A stretch of 64,000 bases of DNA from an uncultured Clostridia bacterium (GCA_947630745.1 CANRIT010000006.1:1-64000), one strand, 5' to 3'; counted from the stretch's first letter, positions 31,901 through 41,173 are shown. Notes: generated by a model not told the origin, from the letters alone. Numbers and translations are program-made.

Positions 31901-32088
31901 GGTCTGAAATTGTTGACGACAGCCAAGATGACCAACAAGAAGTTGAAAATAAGCCAGCGGAAAAGGTTGACAAAAAGAGATCGGCTACAAAATCCGCAAG
32001 CAAAAAATCAACCGACAAAACAACCAACAAAAAATCTACTGGCACAAAAACAGCAAAAACCAAAAAGCCAGCCGACGAAACTAAATAA
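28978..32088 (+). CDS. large surface protein: signal/TM N-terminus, jelly-roll-like ectodomain, C-terminal TM, coiled-coil and Lys-rich cytoplasmic tail
   Basis: VLLLGMLMFAANLGIFGI N-term; ALMYVISSIIFGVALIIAIIGIVL TM; KKSTDKTTNKKSTGTKTAKTKKPADETK tail. Confidence 0.8.
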   Translation: MKVKSFTKFKRIFLVLLLGMLMFAANLGIFGILRPERRVFAASDISNGEFNPPSSNSTNHTAPSSSDYVTTVSSDTVRVTSGIVNLNSAEYNKYPKRNSGTTDQYVLAISSTTKRTLKAENGDPVEVEESRPTNFGYKTAYSITLQKNRYYKFSISAYTSNRNGIGKIALLNADDGDSVLVEKSAIVTPNNLWQDFYLLVSTTDVEYNVKFAMYLQGEGVVLYDSLKFETIDKAAFDADCKNTYQSAYFADEYTFDKRIESTDLSFVGSTTQAGAENGALKVSLNKTTTVGDIVGSQLEIERNILYRISVYAKAVNLSGKVELQLAPKDEDEPDSADVTSLSITNSQDEQGYEFYLHGHPLEAKNYIFKLSCDNASGQVYISHIVINYCDDNQFSNASAGSTLAKLDLASNFANDTISSNFVSNGTFNSGKVNDSKNPYPLSANNWTVITDQQNSIANAQHYGIVNLADKAKMQEKGQIFAPTLPETDPMGQQGNVLMLYPAAGTLSYIGPTNSVSSGYFKYVLNIRTQKDATVELISTNSNGEIVLLSKKVEGAQFWSSSSGLVLYGRAGYASNDVCLKITAANNSTTFVDEVKFYSNVSEEEFNSAQNKADLKVFLNKDLYSTSNVELSVVDAANYRFENESVMSTLNEQAATWEDKMALELRQSQAQAGKITSSLGYAFENGKYYKLCFEVYTNLMEVRQGEYDGDYGLNISLSGFNDNAIANVVTDRFVTYTFFVNATNSTTSYLTIEMGNSDVFLSGEAYIGNFKFEDDLTEQEFKMQSSNSTTKVLTTPAEENDDNNDNSSSDDEKEDTKTPINWNALMYVISSIIFGVALIIAIIGIVLRRVKFKKPVKKSKNEYDRNKTVSKQYYARKAIELKEAKLAELNAELKSLTEERSKYEDNYKADLSKLREAKIRRADKAEIGRLEKELKQNQKASASIGVSIARVESDIDYVNSASFINAVTRQLENEQRSEIVDDSQDDQQEVENKPAEKVDKKRSATKSASKKSTDKTTNKKSTGTKTAKTKKPADETK

Positions 32089-32095
32089 AAATTAA

Positions 32096-32121
32096 AATAG
32101 GCAACCTCGCCTATTTTTTTT
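32096..32121 (+). terminator. intrinsic terminator
   Basis: AATAGGC-AACCTC-GCCTATT then TTTTTT. Confidence 0.85.
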
Positions 32122-32213
32122 GTTTAATATCCGTTAATAGATTTTTATGTGATAAATCGTTAATTTTTTTATATTTTTTATTAAATTTTGGCGATTTTGA
32201 TATGATTTTTAAA

Positions 32214-32516
32214 TTAATTATAAATTTTTAGGCGTTGACCTATAAAGAGTTTTGGGCTTGTTAAATTGTTGTCGGCTGAAATTTTTTCGGACGAAATATT
32301 ATAAATTTTTGCAATGTCGTCCAGTGTTTGCGCGGGCTTTACAAAATGCGTTTTGTAGTCGTTGATATTAATTTCAACATACTCGCCACAAAAAATTGGA
32401 TATGCATTATTGTTGCGCACAATGTTTTCGGTTTCAATATTAAAATCATTGCACAGTTGCTGCTCGTTTTGATTTTCAACCCGTAACAAAAATTGCTTTT
32501 TTAATTTTAATTCCAT
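32214..32516 (-). CDS. LysM-domain protein without visible signal peptide
   Basis: THFVKPAQTLDDIAKIYNISSEKISADNNLTSPKLFIGQRLKIY; SD AAGGAAGG. Confidence 0.8.
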   Translation of the reverse strand: MELKLKKQFLLRVENQNEQQLCNDFNIETENIVRNNNAYPIFCGEYVEININDYKTHFVKPAQTLDDIAKIYNISSEKISADNNLTSPKLFIGQRLKIYN

Positions 32517-32611
32517 TTTCCTTCCTTAAAAGTTTATTGTATTTATGCGGGGCAAAAAAATTTTGATATTCTAAGCACAAAATTAAAATTATATAATACA
32601 TTAGGACAAGT

Positions 32612-34120
32612 ATGAAAACATTTTTTAAAGCGGTGATGATAACCACAATATTTTCTGTTTTAACGCGCGCGCTGGGTTTTGTTTTCCGCATTTATTTTTC
32701 GCGCAAACTGGGGGCGGAAGGATTGGGGTTATTCCAGATGGCGTCAAGTGTGCTGGGCATTTTTATGACGCTTGTGTCAAGTGGGATTCCGCTTTCAACC
32801 GCAAAACTTGTGTCAAAATACGAGGTTGGCGGGCAACTTAAAAAGCGCAATCAGCTTGTGGGTTCGGCGTTGATTGTTGCGCTTGTTGTGGCTGTTTTAT
32901 CTAGTTTTTTAATTGTGATTTTGCGCGCATTTTGGGGTGTGGTGCTAACCGATAATCGCGCGGTGGAAATTTTGATTATCCTTGTGCCGTCAGTTGTGTT
33001 TAGTGCCATCTACGCCGTGTTTCGCGGTGCGCTTTGGGGGCAAAATGACTATTTTAGTTGTGGGTTGACCGAACTTGTTGAGCAGATTTTTAGATTTGTG
33101 CTTACCTTTGTTATGCTTAGAAACATAACCGACTTTTTTGTGTCAAGCAAATATGCGGCAATTGCATTTAATTTAACCTGCCTTATTTCCGCCTTACTTT
33201 CTGTGTTTATCTATTTTAGACGGGGCAAAATTGGGGTGGCAAAAAGCGAATTTAAATCGATTATAAAATCCGCCGCGCCAATAACCGGAGTGCGGCTTGC
33301 AAACTCGCTTGTTCAGCCGCTGACCACATTTATCATCCCCACCATGCTTATTGTTGCTGGATACACAAAAAGCGAGGCGGTGGCAAGTTTTGGTGTGATT
33401 ATGGGCATGACCTGGCCGCTGTTGTTTGTGCCGATGACTATAATTGGCAGCATAAGCATGGTGCTTATACCTTCCATAAGCGCGATGGCAACAAAAAACA
33501 TGGGCGAACAAATTGCAGACAATGTGCAAAAAGCACTTGAAGTTAGCATGTTTATAAGCATGCTGTTTATTCCGGTCTACCTTGCTGTTGGCGACCTGAT
33601 TGGCATTGTGCTGTACAACAATCAGCTTTCGGGCGTGCTGCTGCAACTGGCGGGGGTGTGCGTGCTGCCTATTACGCTTTGCAACCTTACGGGAAGTGTG
33701 CTAAACGCGCTTAATTTGGAAGTTAAATCGTTTGTAAATTATCTGCTTGGCTCGCTTGTGCTGTTTGCTTGCTTGATTGTTTTAACGCCAATAATTGGCA
33801 TAAATTCGGTTATTGTCTCGTTCTTTTTATCGATGACCACAATCACCCTTTTAAACCTGCGTAAGATAAAGCAAAAAGTGCCAAGCCTTAAATTTACCGT
33901 GTTTGCAAACAGTTTTAAATACACGCTTATTGTTGCGCCAATAAGTTTAACTTGCCATTTTGTTGCAAACATTTTGCGGCATGTGTTTAATTACTTTATC
34001 TGCGCTTCAATTTCTGGATTGCTTTGCGTTGGACTGATGATTTTGTTTGTTAAAATATTTAACATATATGACCTAAAAAATTTATTCGCCCTACTAAAAC
34101 GCAAAAAGAAAGTTAATTAA
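32612..34120 (+). CDS. SpoVB/MurJ-like polysaccharide flippase (MOP superfamily)
   Basis: SVLTRALGFVFRIYFSRKLGAEGLGLFQMASSVLGIFMTLVSSGIPLSTAKLVS; about 14 TM. Confidence 0.88.
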   Translation: MKTFFKAVMITTIFSVLTRALGFVFRIYFSRKLGAEGLGLFQMASSVLGIFMTLVSSGIPLSTAKLVSKYEVGGQLKKRNQLVGSALIVALVVAVLSSFLIVILRAFWGVVLTDNRAVEILIILVPSVVFSAIYAVFRGALWGQNDYFSCGLTELVEQIFRFVLTFVMLRNITDFFVSSKYAAIAFNLTCLISALLSVFIYFRRGKIGVAKSEFKSIIKSAAPITGVRLANSLVQPLTTFIIPTMLIVAGYTKSEAVASFGVIMGMTWPLLFVPMTIIGSISMVLIPSISAMATKNMGEQIADNVQKALEVSMFISMLFIPVYLAVGDLIGIVLYNNQLSGVLLQLAGVCVLPITLCNLTGSVLNALNLEVKSFVNYLLGSLVLFACLIVLTPIIGINSVIVSFFLSMTTITLLNLRKIKQKVPSLKFTVFANSFKYTLIVAPISLTCHFVANILRHVFNYFICASISGLLCVGLMILFVKIFNIYDLKNLFALLKRKKKVN

Positions 34121-34142
34121 ATTTTAAAAAAGTGAGAAATAT

Positions 34143-34292
34143 TTACTTTTTGTGAGCAAAAAATAACAAAAACACTTACTTTTTGTGAGCAAAAAGTAAC
34201 AAAAACACAAGTTAAAGTAAAAAATCAAAAATATAAAAAAATATAAACAATAATACTTACTTTTTGTGAGCAAAAAGTAATAAAAACACAAG
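34143..34292 (+). repeat. palindromic repeat array A (3 units)
   Basis: TTACTTTTTGTGAGCAAAAAGTAACAAAAACAC; units 1-2 have 33-bp period, third near 34256. Confidence 0.85.
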
Positions 34293-34351
34293 TTTTTATG
34301 CAAAAGTGATAAAAAAAGATTAAATTATTTTTTGATGTAAATAATTTAGTT

Positions 34352-35065
34352 ATGCTAATTGTTTTTGTAAGAGTTTTGATTATTTACCTAACCGTGCTGG
34401 TGTTTATGCGCATTATGGGCAAGCGGCAAATTGGGCAGATGCAACCGTACGAGGTTGTTATCACCCTTATTATTGCCGACTTAGCCACCCTGCCGATGAG
34501 CGACAACAACATTCCGCTTTTAAACGGAATTTTGCCGCTGGCGGTGCTGGTGATTATTCATTTTGTTATTACATTTATTACGCGCAAAAGTGTGGGTGTA
34601 AGAAATTTTTTAAGCGGCAAGCCAGTGGTTGTAATAAGTCCGCAAGGTATTGAATATGACGCGCTAAAACAACTTAATATGAATATCGATGACATTTTGG
34701 AGGCCATGCGGCAAAACAGCTACAATAGTTTTGACCAAGTGCTGTTTGCGATAGTGGAAACAAACGGGACAATAAGCATAATCCCAACCAGCCAAAATGC
34801 GCCCGCGACCGCGCAAGATGTGGGGGCAAAAAATCCGCCAACCAAACTTACGCATGTCATTGTTAGCGACGGGAAGATTATTAAAGAAGAAATGCAGCAG
34901 ATAGATTTGCAAATGGATGTGCTGGATAAAATTTTGCAGCATCTTAAGGTTAAAGCAAAACAATTAATTTTGCTGTGCATGGACAAAGACGGCAAAATTT
35001 ACTATCAGCAAAAAGGCGAAAGTTACAAGGTTGTGCAGAACATTTTTAAAGAGGTGAAGTTATGA
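34352..35065 (+). CDS. DUF421 (YetF-like) membrane protein
   Basis: VFMRIMGKRQIGQMQPYEVVITLIIADLATLPMSDNNIPLLNGILP. Confidence 0.9.
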   Translation: MLIVFVRVLIIYLTVLVFMRIMGKRQIGQMQPYEVVITLIIADLATLPMSDNNIPLLNGILPLAVLVIIHFVITFITRKSVGVRNFLSGKPVVVISPQGIEYDALKQLNMNIDDILEAMRQNSYNSFDQVLFAIVETNGTISIIPTSQNAPATAQDVGAKNPPTKLTHVIVSDGKIIKEEMQQIDLQMDVLDKILQHLKVKAKQLILLCMDKDGKIYYQQKGESYKVVQNIFKEVKL

Positions 35066-35442
35066 GAAATGTGCCTATCTTTATCCTTATTTTTGCCGTT
35101 ATAGGTTTTGTTGTTTGGGAGAGTGTAAACACACATCAAGTGTTTAATCACCTTACAAAAGAAAGCGATGCCATTTATTTGCAACTTGAATCGGGCGAAA
35201 TTGACGAGCCACTTGAACAAAAAATTGGCAACCTTAACAATTATTGGACAAAAGAAATGGATAAACTTGCCATAAGCATTTCCAAAAAGGATTTGCAACC
35301 AGTTAGCGACTATTTGCAGTATTTGGTGGCGGCAGTAAAAAACGACAGCGCGGACGATGCCCTAACCTACGCCCGCCTACTTGACTACAACATTGACGGC
35401 CTTAAAGAAGCCAGCGGCATAACTTGGCTAAATTTATTGTAA
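35062..35442 (+). CDS. DUF4363-like protein
   Basis: N-terminal TM, about 125 aa, ATGA overlap with DUF421. Confidence 0.75.
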   Translation: MRNVPIFILIFAVIGFVVWESVNTHQVFNHLTKESDAIYLQLESGEIDEPLEQKIGNLNNYWTKEMDKLAISISKKDLQPVSDYLQYLVAAVKNDSADDALTYARLLDYNIDGLKEASGITWLNLL

Positions 35443-35539
35443 CTTTTCTTTGATAGAAAAGTAACTAAAGAACTACTTTTCTTTGATAGAAAGATAACAA
35501 AAGAACTACTTTCCTGTGACAGAAAAGTAGCAAAAGAAC
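35440..35539 (+). repeat. palindromic repeat array B (3 tandem units, 33-34 bp)
   Basis: TAACTTTTCTTTGATAGAAAAGTAACTAAAGAAC x3 with substitutions. Confidence 0.9.
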
Positions 35540-35672
35540 AAGTAAAAATACCAATTATAATAATGATATTTGACGTAATATTGAATTTAGCGTTGATTTA
35601 AATAGTTATATTAATAAATAAAATATATAAATTTCTATAAAAAACACAAAAATTTAATGAAAAATACAAAAA

Positions 35673-35698
35673 AATTAAGGTTTTTGCCTTAATTTTTT
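35673..35698. terminator. terminator between the DUF4363 gene and uvrA (bidirectional)
   Basis: AATTAAGG-TTTTTG-CCTTAATT with A/T tracts on both sides. Confidence 0.65.
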
Positions 35699-35786
35699 AC
35701 TTTTTTGCGGGTTTTGTCGCTAATTTTTCTTAGCGGTTGATTTTTTAGATGTTGTTTTCGTGACTGGCTTTTTTGTTTTTGCGTCA

Positions 35787-38687
35787 TCACTTTTTGATGA
35801 TTTTTTTTGTGTCCGCACTTGCTTTTGATTTTTTATTTTCTGTATTGCTATCTACCGTTTTAGATTTAGTGGTTGGCTGATTAAGGTATTTTTTAAGATA
35901 TTGACCGGTGTAGCTGCCTTTTACTTGGGCAACTTCTTCTGGCGTGCCGGTAGCAATAACTTTGCCGCCACCTTCCCCACCTTCTGGACCCATATCTATA
36001 ATATAGTCTGCTGTTTTAATAACATCCAAATTGTGTTCTATCACCACAACAGTGTTGCCCTTGCCTACAAGTCGTTGCAAAATGTTGACCAGTTTTTTAA
36101 CATCGTAACTATGCAGCCCGGTGGTAGGCTCGTCCAAAATGTAAACCGTGTTGCCCGTGTCACGCCGCGTTAATTCAGTGGCGAGTTTAAGGCGTTGCGC
36201 CTCACCGCCCGAAAGTGTGGTTGCGCTTTGACCAAGTTTTACATAACCAAGCCCAACATCCACCAGCGTTTGCAGTTTGGATTTGATTTGCGGAATATTT
36301 TCAAAAAATTCATATGCCTCGTCAATTGTCATTTCAAGCACGTCGTAAATGGATTTGTCCTTATACTTAATCTCCAGCGTTTCGCGCGAATAGCGTTTGC
36401 CGTTGCACACCTCGCAAGGAACATACACGTCAGGCATAAAATACATCCTAAGCCGCTTTACACCATCGCCCGCGCAGGCTTCACATCTGCCGCCTTCCAC
36501 ATTAAAACTAAACTTGTTTGCCCCATATCCTTTGCTTTTTGCCGCGTTTGTGGATGCAAAAAGTTCGCGAATTTTTGTAAACACGCCCGAATAAGTAACC
36601 GGGTTGCTGCGCGGAGTACGGCCAATTGGGTCTTGGTCAATTTGGATAACTTTATCCACCTTGTCCGCACCCAGCAGGCTTACAAAATTATTTTCTTGCT
36701 GGCGGCGGTTGAGTTTGTTGAACAGCGCGCGGTAGAATATATCGTCAACCAAAGTGGATTTTCCGCTTCCGCTCACCCCAGTTACAACGGTAAGCACGCC
36801 TTGCGGAATGGCTACATCCAAATCTTTTATATTGTGCTGGCGGCAACCAAGCAAACGAATAAATTCCTTTTTAATTTCGCGCCGCTTTAAAGGGACTTCA
36901 ATCTTTTCTTCCCCCGACAAAAATTTGCCCGTTATGCTGCGCGGAGATGAAATAAGGTCTTGCACACTGCCCTCTGCCACAATTTCGCCACCATGAACGC
37001 CCGCTTTTGGACCGATGTCAACAATGTGGTCGGCTGCGCGGATGGTGTCTTCGTCATGTTCAACCACAATAAGGGTGTTGCCCAAATCTCGCAAATTTTT
37101 AAGCGCGGCAATAAGGCGGTCGTTATCCCGCTGATGCAAACCGATGCTTGGCTCATCCAAAATGTAAAGCACCCCGCTAAGCCCACTGCCAATTTGAGTT
37201 GCCAACCTTATGCGCTGTGCCTCGCCACCCGAAAGTGTGCTTGCCGCACGCGACAAACTAAGGTAAGTAAGCCCAACATTTATCAAAAATGACAAGCGCG
37301 CCTTAATTTCGTGTAAGATGCTTTCCGCCACCTGCTGCTCGGTTTTGTTAAGTTTTAAATTGCAGATAAAATTGTACAATTTTTCAATTGACATTTCGCA
37401 CAAATCCGCAATGTTTTTGTTGTTGATTTTAATTGAAAGCGCGGCGGGATTAAGCCTGCGGCCATGACATTCTGGGCAGGTGTCTTGCGACATAAGTTTG
37501 TAAATTTCTTCCTTCATCCACTCGCTGTTGCTTTCGTTAAAGCGGCGCAATAGGTCGGGAATTATCCCCATAAATTTATAGTCCGAACGCAACAGATATT
37601 GATGCAAATTTGGCGCGCTTTCTTGTTCGCCCTTTTCCCCGTTTATAAGTGCTTGCCTAAGTTCGGTGCTAAACTTGTAGTACGGCGTGTCAAGTGTGTA
37701 GCCGTATTTTTTAACCAATTTGTTAAGCGCTTTTTTTGTGATGCCGGTGGCGTCAATGTTAAAGCCAAGCACGCTAAGCGCGCCCTCGTTGATTGAAAGC
37801 CTATCGTTTTTAACAATGGCATTTTCACCAATTTTTATTACATACCCCAGCCCGCCGCATTTTGGGCATGCGCCTTGGTGGCTGTTAAAACTGAAAAATG
37901 ATGGTTCGATGTCGGGCAAGGATATTCCGCAATCCACGCACGAAAATTTTACGCTAAACAGGTGAGTTTTTTCGCCGTCAAAAATGGTCACCAACCCGTT
38001 TGCCAATTGCAAGCATTTATCCACGCTGTCGGTAAGGCGGCTTACAATGCCCTCTTTGTTAATTATCCTATCCACAACCACGCTTATGTCGTGGCGTTTG
38101 TTTTTGTCCAAATTAATTTCATCGTCAAGCGAAAGCACTTCGCCGTCCACCATAACGCGAACATAGCCGTCCTTTCTAAGCGCATCCAACACCTTTTCTT
38201 GACTGCCCTTTTGCGCGCGCACAATTGGCGCCATAACAAGCAGTTTTGCGCCTTGTTCCAATGCACAGATGTGGTCGACAATTTGGTCAATGGTCTGCGC
38301 GGTTATTGGCTTGCCGCATTTTGGGCAATACGGCTTGCCTATGCGGGCAAAAAGCAGACGAAAATAGTCATAAATTTCGGTTATTGTGCCAACGGTTGAA
38401 CGCGGGTTGTTGTTGGTTGATTTTTGGTCGATTGAAACAGCTGGACTAAGCCCATCTATACTTTCCACATCGGGCTTGTTCATCTGCCCCAAAAATTGGC
38501 GGGCATAGCTTGACAAACTTTCCATATATCTGCGCTGGCCCTCAGCAAAAATTGTGTCAAACGCAAGTGTGCTTTTTCCGCACCCGCTTACGCCAGAAAA
38601 AACAATAAGCTTATTTTTTGGCAAGGTTAAATCCACATTTTTTAAGTTGTTTTCCTTAGCGCCTTTTATAATAATGTTGTTAAGCAT
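35787..38687 (-). CDS. uvrA: excinuclease ABC subunit A
   Basis: Two ABC ATPase modules (GVSGCGKSTLAFDTIFAEGQRRYMES; GVSGSGKSTLV), zinc CxxC motifs, SD GGAGG; C-terminal tail probably frameshifted (see findings). Confidence 0.97.
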   Translation of the reverse strand: MLNNIIIKGAKENNLKNVDLTLPKNKLIVFSGVSGCGKSTLAFDTIFAEGQRRYMESLSSYARQFLGQMNKPDVESIDGLSPAVSIDQKSTNNNPRSTVGTITEIYDYFRLLFARIGKPYCPKCGKPITAQTIDQIVDHICALEQGAKLLVMAPIVRAQKGSQEKVLDALRKDGYVRVMVDGEVLSLDDEINLDKNKRHDISVVVDRIINKEGIVSRLTDSVDKCLQLANGLVTIFDGEKTHLFSVKFSCVDCGISLPDIEPSFFSFNSHQGACPKCGGLGYVIKIGENAIVKNDRLSINEGALSVLGFNIDATGITKKALNKLVKKYGYTLDTPYYKFSTELRQALINGEKGEQESAPNLHQYLLRSDYKFMGIIPDLLRRFNESNSEWMKEEIYKLMSQDTCPECHGRRLNPAALSIKINNKNIADLCEMSIEKLYNFICNLKLNKTEQQVAESILHEIKARLSFLINVGLTYLSLSRAASTLSGGEAQRIRLATQIGSGLSGVLYILDEPSIGLHQRDNDRLIAALKNLRDLGNTLIVVEHDEDTIRAADHIVDIGPKAGVHGGEIVAEGSVQDLISSPRSITGKFLSGEEKIEVPLKRREIKKEFIRLLGCRQHNIKDLDVAIPQGVLTVVTGVSGSGKSTLVDDIFYRALFNKLNRRQQENNFVSLLGADKVDKVIQIDQDPIGRTPRSNPVTYSGVFTKIRELFASTNAAKSKGYGANKFSFNVEGGRCEACAGDGVKRLRMYFMPDVYVPCEVCNGKRYSRETLEIKYKDKSIYDVLEMTIDEAYEFFENIPQIKSKLQTLVDVGLGYVKLGQSATTLSGGEAQRLKLATELTRRDTGNTVYILDEPTTGLHSYDVKKLVNILQRLVGKGNTVVVIEHNLDVIKTADYIIDMGPEGGEGGGKVIATGTPEEVAQVKGSYTGQYLKKYLNQPTTKSKTVDSNTENKKSKASADTKKIIKK

Positions 38688-38806
38688 TTATCCTCCAAAT
38701 GTATCAATTATTATTATACCACCATTTGCAAAATTTTTCAAGCATAATATAAAAATAAATTTTTGAACTTAAAAAATATAAATTTAAGGCGATTTTTTGC
38801 ATAAAA

Positions 38807-38824
38807 AAAGCCCCAGCGGGACTT
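38807..38824 (-). terminator. intrinsic terminator of the 38825 gene
   Basis: - strand AGTCCC-GCT-GGGGCTTTTTTT. Confidence 0.65.
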
Positions 38825-39232
38825 TTAATACTTTTTGCTTGGAGCAAGGATAACTAGCAGCAAGGCAAGCACGCCAACACCAATTGAGACGCCCATCGCC
38901 ACATTGTTGGTTGCGTTAACTGAAACTGCGCCGCCAAAATTTGCAACCGAAAGTTTGAAGAATGAATCAATTGTAAGTGTTTCCTTAGTTTTGTCTGTGA
39001 TTTGGATTTCAATGGCGTTTTCTTTAAAATTGATTTTGTACTTAAATGTATCTTCATGCTTGGTGTCGCCAATTTTCAATTCCCTTTTAACCTTGCCGTT
39101 AAGTTGGAAGGTGTAAGAAAGTTCTTGCCCCTCAGTTTTGTATGTGTATTTTGTGTAAGGCAAAATTATGGTTGGCCAACCAAACCCAACCACAACAAAA
39201 GCCAAACAAAGTATCAAAACAATTTTACGCAT
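38825..39232 (-). CDS. hypothetical membrane/secreted protein
   Basis: Hydrophobic N-terminus and C-terminal TM; SD GGAGGGAG. Confidence 0.7.
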   Translation of the reverse strand: MRKIVLILCLAFVVVGFGWPTIILPYTKYTYKTEGQELSYTFQLNGKVKRELKIGDTKHEDTFKYKINFKENAIEIQITDKTKETLTIDSFFKLSVANFGGAVSVNATNNVAMGVSIGVGVLALLLVILAPSKKY

Positions 39233-39385
39233 AACTCCCTCCTATTTTTTGTTATTATAACATTAATAGTGCGCAAAGTCAATAATTTATGACAAAATTT
39301 GCAAAACAAAAAACTATTTTTAAAATATTAATATTTTAACTTGACAACAATTGGTTAAAATTTTAAAATAAAGATAGGAGAAATT

Positions 39386-41173
39386 ATGTTAAATAGAAAT
39401 GAAGTTCCAGCACAGTACAAATGGAAGTTGGAAGGGTTTGAAACGGATGAGGCAATTGAAAAAGTTTTTAAAACTTTAACCAAACTTACAAACGAAATGC
39501 CAAAATATAACGGCAAGTTTGAAGACGAAAACGCGCTTTACGAATATCTAACCAAATACGAAAAGGATGAGATTTTAATTCACAAATTTTCGCACTACAT
39601 TTTTAATTCGCTTAGCGTGGATTGTTCAAACACAAAATTTTTGAAGTTGCGCACCCGTTTTATGAATGAGTACAACAAGTATTGCGAGGCATGTGCCTTT
39701 GTTACGCCACAGCTTAACAAACTTCCGCTTGCCTATTTAAAGGGGCTTATTAAAAACCCAAAATTTAAAAAATACACCACTACTATTGAAAACATTATCC
39801 ACTATAAGCCGCACCGCGTGGATGAAAAAACCAATTTGATTTTGACCAAACTTGGCGCAGTTTTGGGCGATAACGATTCGGTTTTTGACATTTTTACTGA
39901 CAGCGAAATGCCGTTTGACGATGTGGTTGACAGCAAGGGCAAAAAGCACAAACTGTTTAATTCCAACTATTCTGGCTTTGTGTCAAGCCACGACCGCGTG
40001 CTTAGGCAATCCGCTTTTAACAGCATGATGAACGGGTACGGCAATTTTATTAAGACTTTTGAACGCCTTTATTTGAAGGATATTGAAACGGACAAAATCC
40101 TTGCCAAAATGCACAACTACCCTAGTTGTTTGGACGAGGCGTTGGATGGCGAGTTTATTCCACGCGCGGTTTTTGATAAGGTGATTGAAGAGACGAACAA
40201 GAATATCCCGCTTTTGCAAGATTATGTTAAAACCATTGCAAAGCAAGAAAATATTAAAGGGTTTGCCTATTTTGACCTGTTTGATGAGGGCAAGTTGAAC
40301 AAAAAAATAACCATAGAAAGCATGAAGCAGACGGTTTTGGATGGATTAAAGCCGCTTGGAAGCGAGTATTTGGCGCACCTTAACAAAAAATTTAACGACT
40401 TTTCAATTGACTTTTTGCCAAACAAGCACAAGGCTTCGGGCGCGTACAGCAGCGATTGTTATGGCGGAAAAAATGTTGTGTTGATGAATTTTACTGGCAA
40501 TTACGATTCGGTAAGCACGCTTGCGCACGAAATGGGACATTGCATTAATGCGGAATATTACAACAACACCCAACTTGTTAACGATGCGGGGGTATACATT
40601 TTTACTGCGGAAATTGCAAGCACGGTGAACGAACTTATTTTAAACCAATACATGCTTAAAAACAGCAGCGATAAAGAAAAGGTGTTTTATTTGCGCCAAT
40701 TTTTAGATAGAGCGCGCAGCACGATTTATAGGCAAATTTTGTTTAGCGAGTTTGAACTTTGGGCGCACACGCAAGTGGAAAACGAAGTGCCAATAACCTA
40801 TGTTGAATTGTGCGACAAATATTATGAGCTTAACAAAAAATATTATGGCAACAGCTGCGTTTTGCCAAAAAATTTGCAAAACGAATGGGCGCGCATCCCA
40901 CACTTTTACAACGCGTATTATGTTTACTGCTATGCAACTGGTTTGATTGCAGCGATGAATATTGTTAGCAATATAAATGCTGACGCAAACTATGTTAAAA
41001 AATATATTGAGTTTTTAAAGAATGGCACAAAGGTGCACCCTATTGAAATTTTGCGCAAAATTGATATTGATTTAACCACAGATGAGCCTTACAAAAAAGC
41101 GTTTGATATGTTTAAAAAATATCTTGATGAATACAAAATGCTTACAAAAAACGCAAAAAAATCTAAAAAATAA
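39386..41173 (+). CDS. M3-family oligoendopeptidase (PepF-like)
   Basis: Zn-binding STLAHEMGHCINAEYYN; PepF-like architecture. Confidence 0.93.
   Translation: MLNRNEVPAQYKWKLEGFETDEAIEKVFKTLTKLTNEMPKYNGKFEDENALYEYLTKYEKDEILIHKFSHYIFNSLSVDCSNTKFLKLRTRFMNEYNKYCEACAFVTPQLNKLPLAYLKGLIKNPKFKKYTTTIENIIHYKPHRVDEKTNLILTKLGAVLGDNDSVFDIFTDSEMPFDDVVDSKGKKHKLFNSNYSGFVSSHDRVLRQSAFNSMMNGYGNFIKTFERLYLKDIETDKILAKMHNYPSCLDEALDGEFIPRAVFDKVIEETNKNIPLLQDYVKTIAKQENIKGFAYFDLFDEGKLNKKITIESMKQTVLDGLKPLGSEYLAHLNKKFNDFSIDFLPNKHKASGAYSSDCYGGKNVVLMNFTGNYDSVSTLAHEMGHCINAEYYNNTQLVNDAGVYIFTAEIASTVNELILNQYMLKNSSDKEKVFYLRQFLDRARSTIYRQILFSEFELWAHTQVENEVPITYVELCDKYYELNKKYYGNSCVLPKNLQNEWARIPHFYNAYYVYCYATGLIAAMNIVSNINADANYVKKYIEFLKNGTKVHPIEILRKIDIDLTTDEPYKKAFDMFKKYLDEYKMLTKNAKKSKK

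Noticed and set aside
34143-35539. Arrays A and B as ordinary Rho-independent terminators
   Set aside because: Hairpins are followed by ACAAAAAC/ACAAAAGAAC, not a T tract, on either strand.
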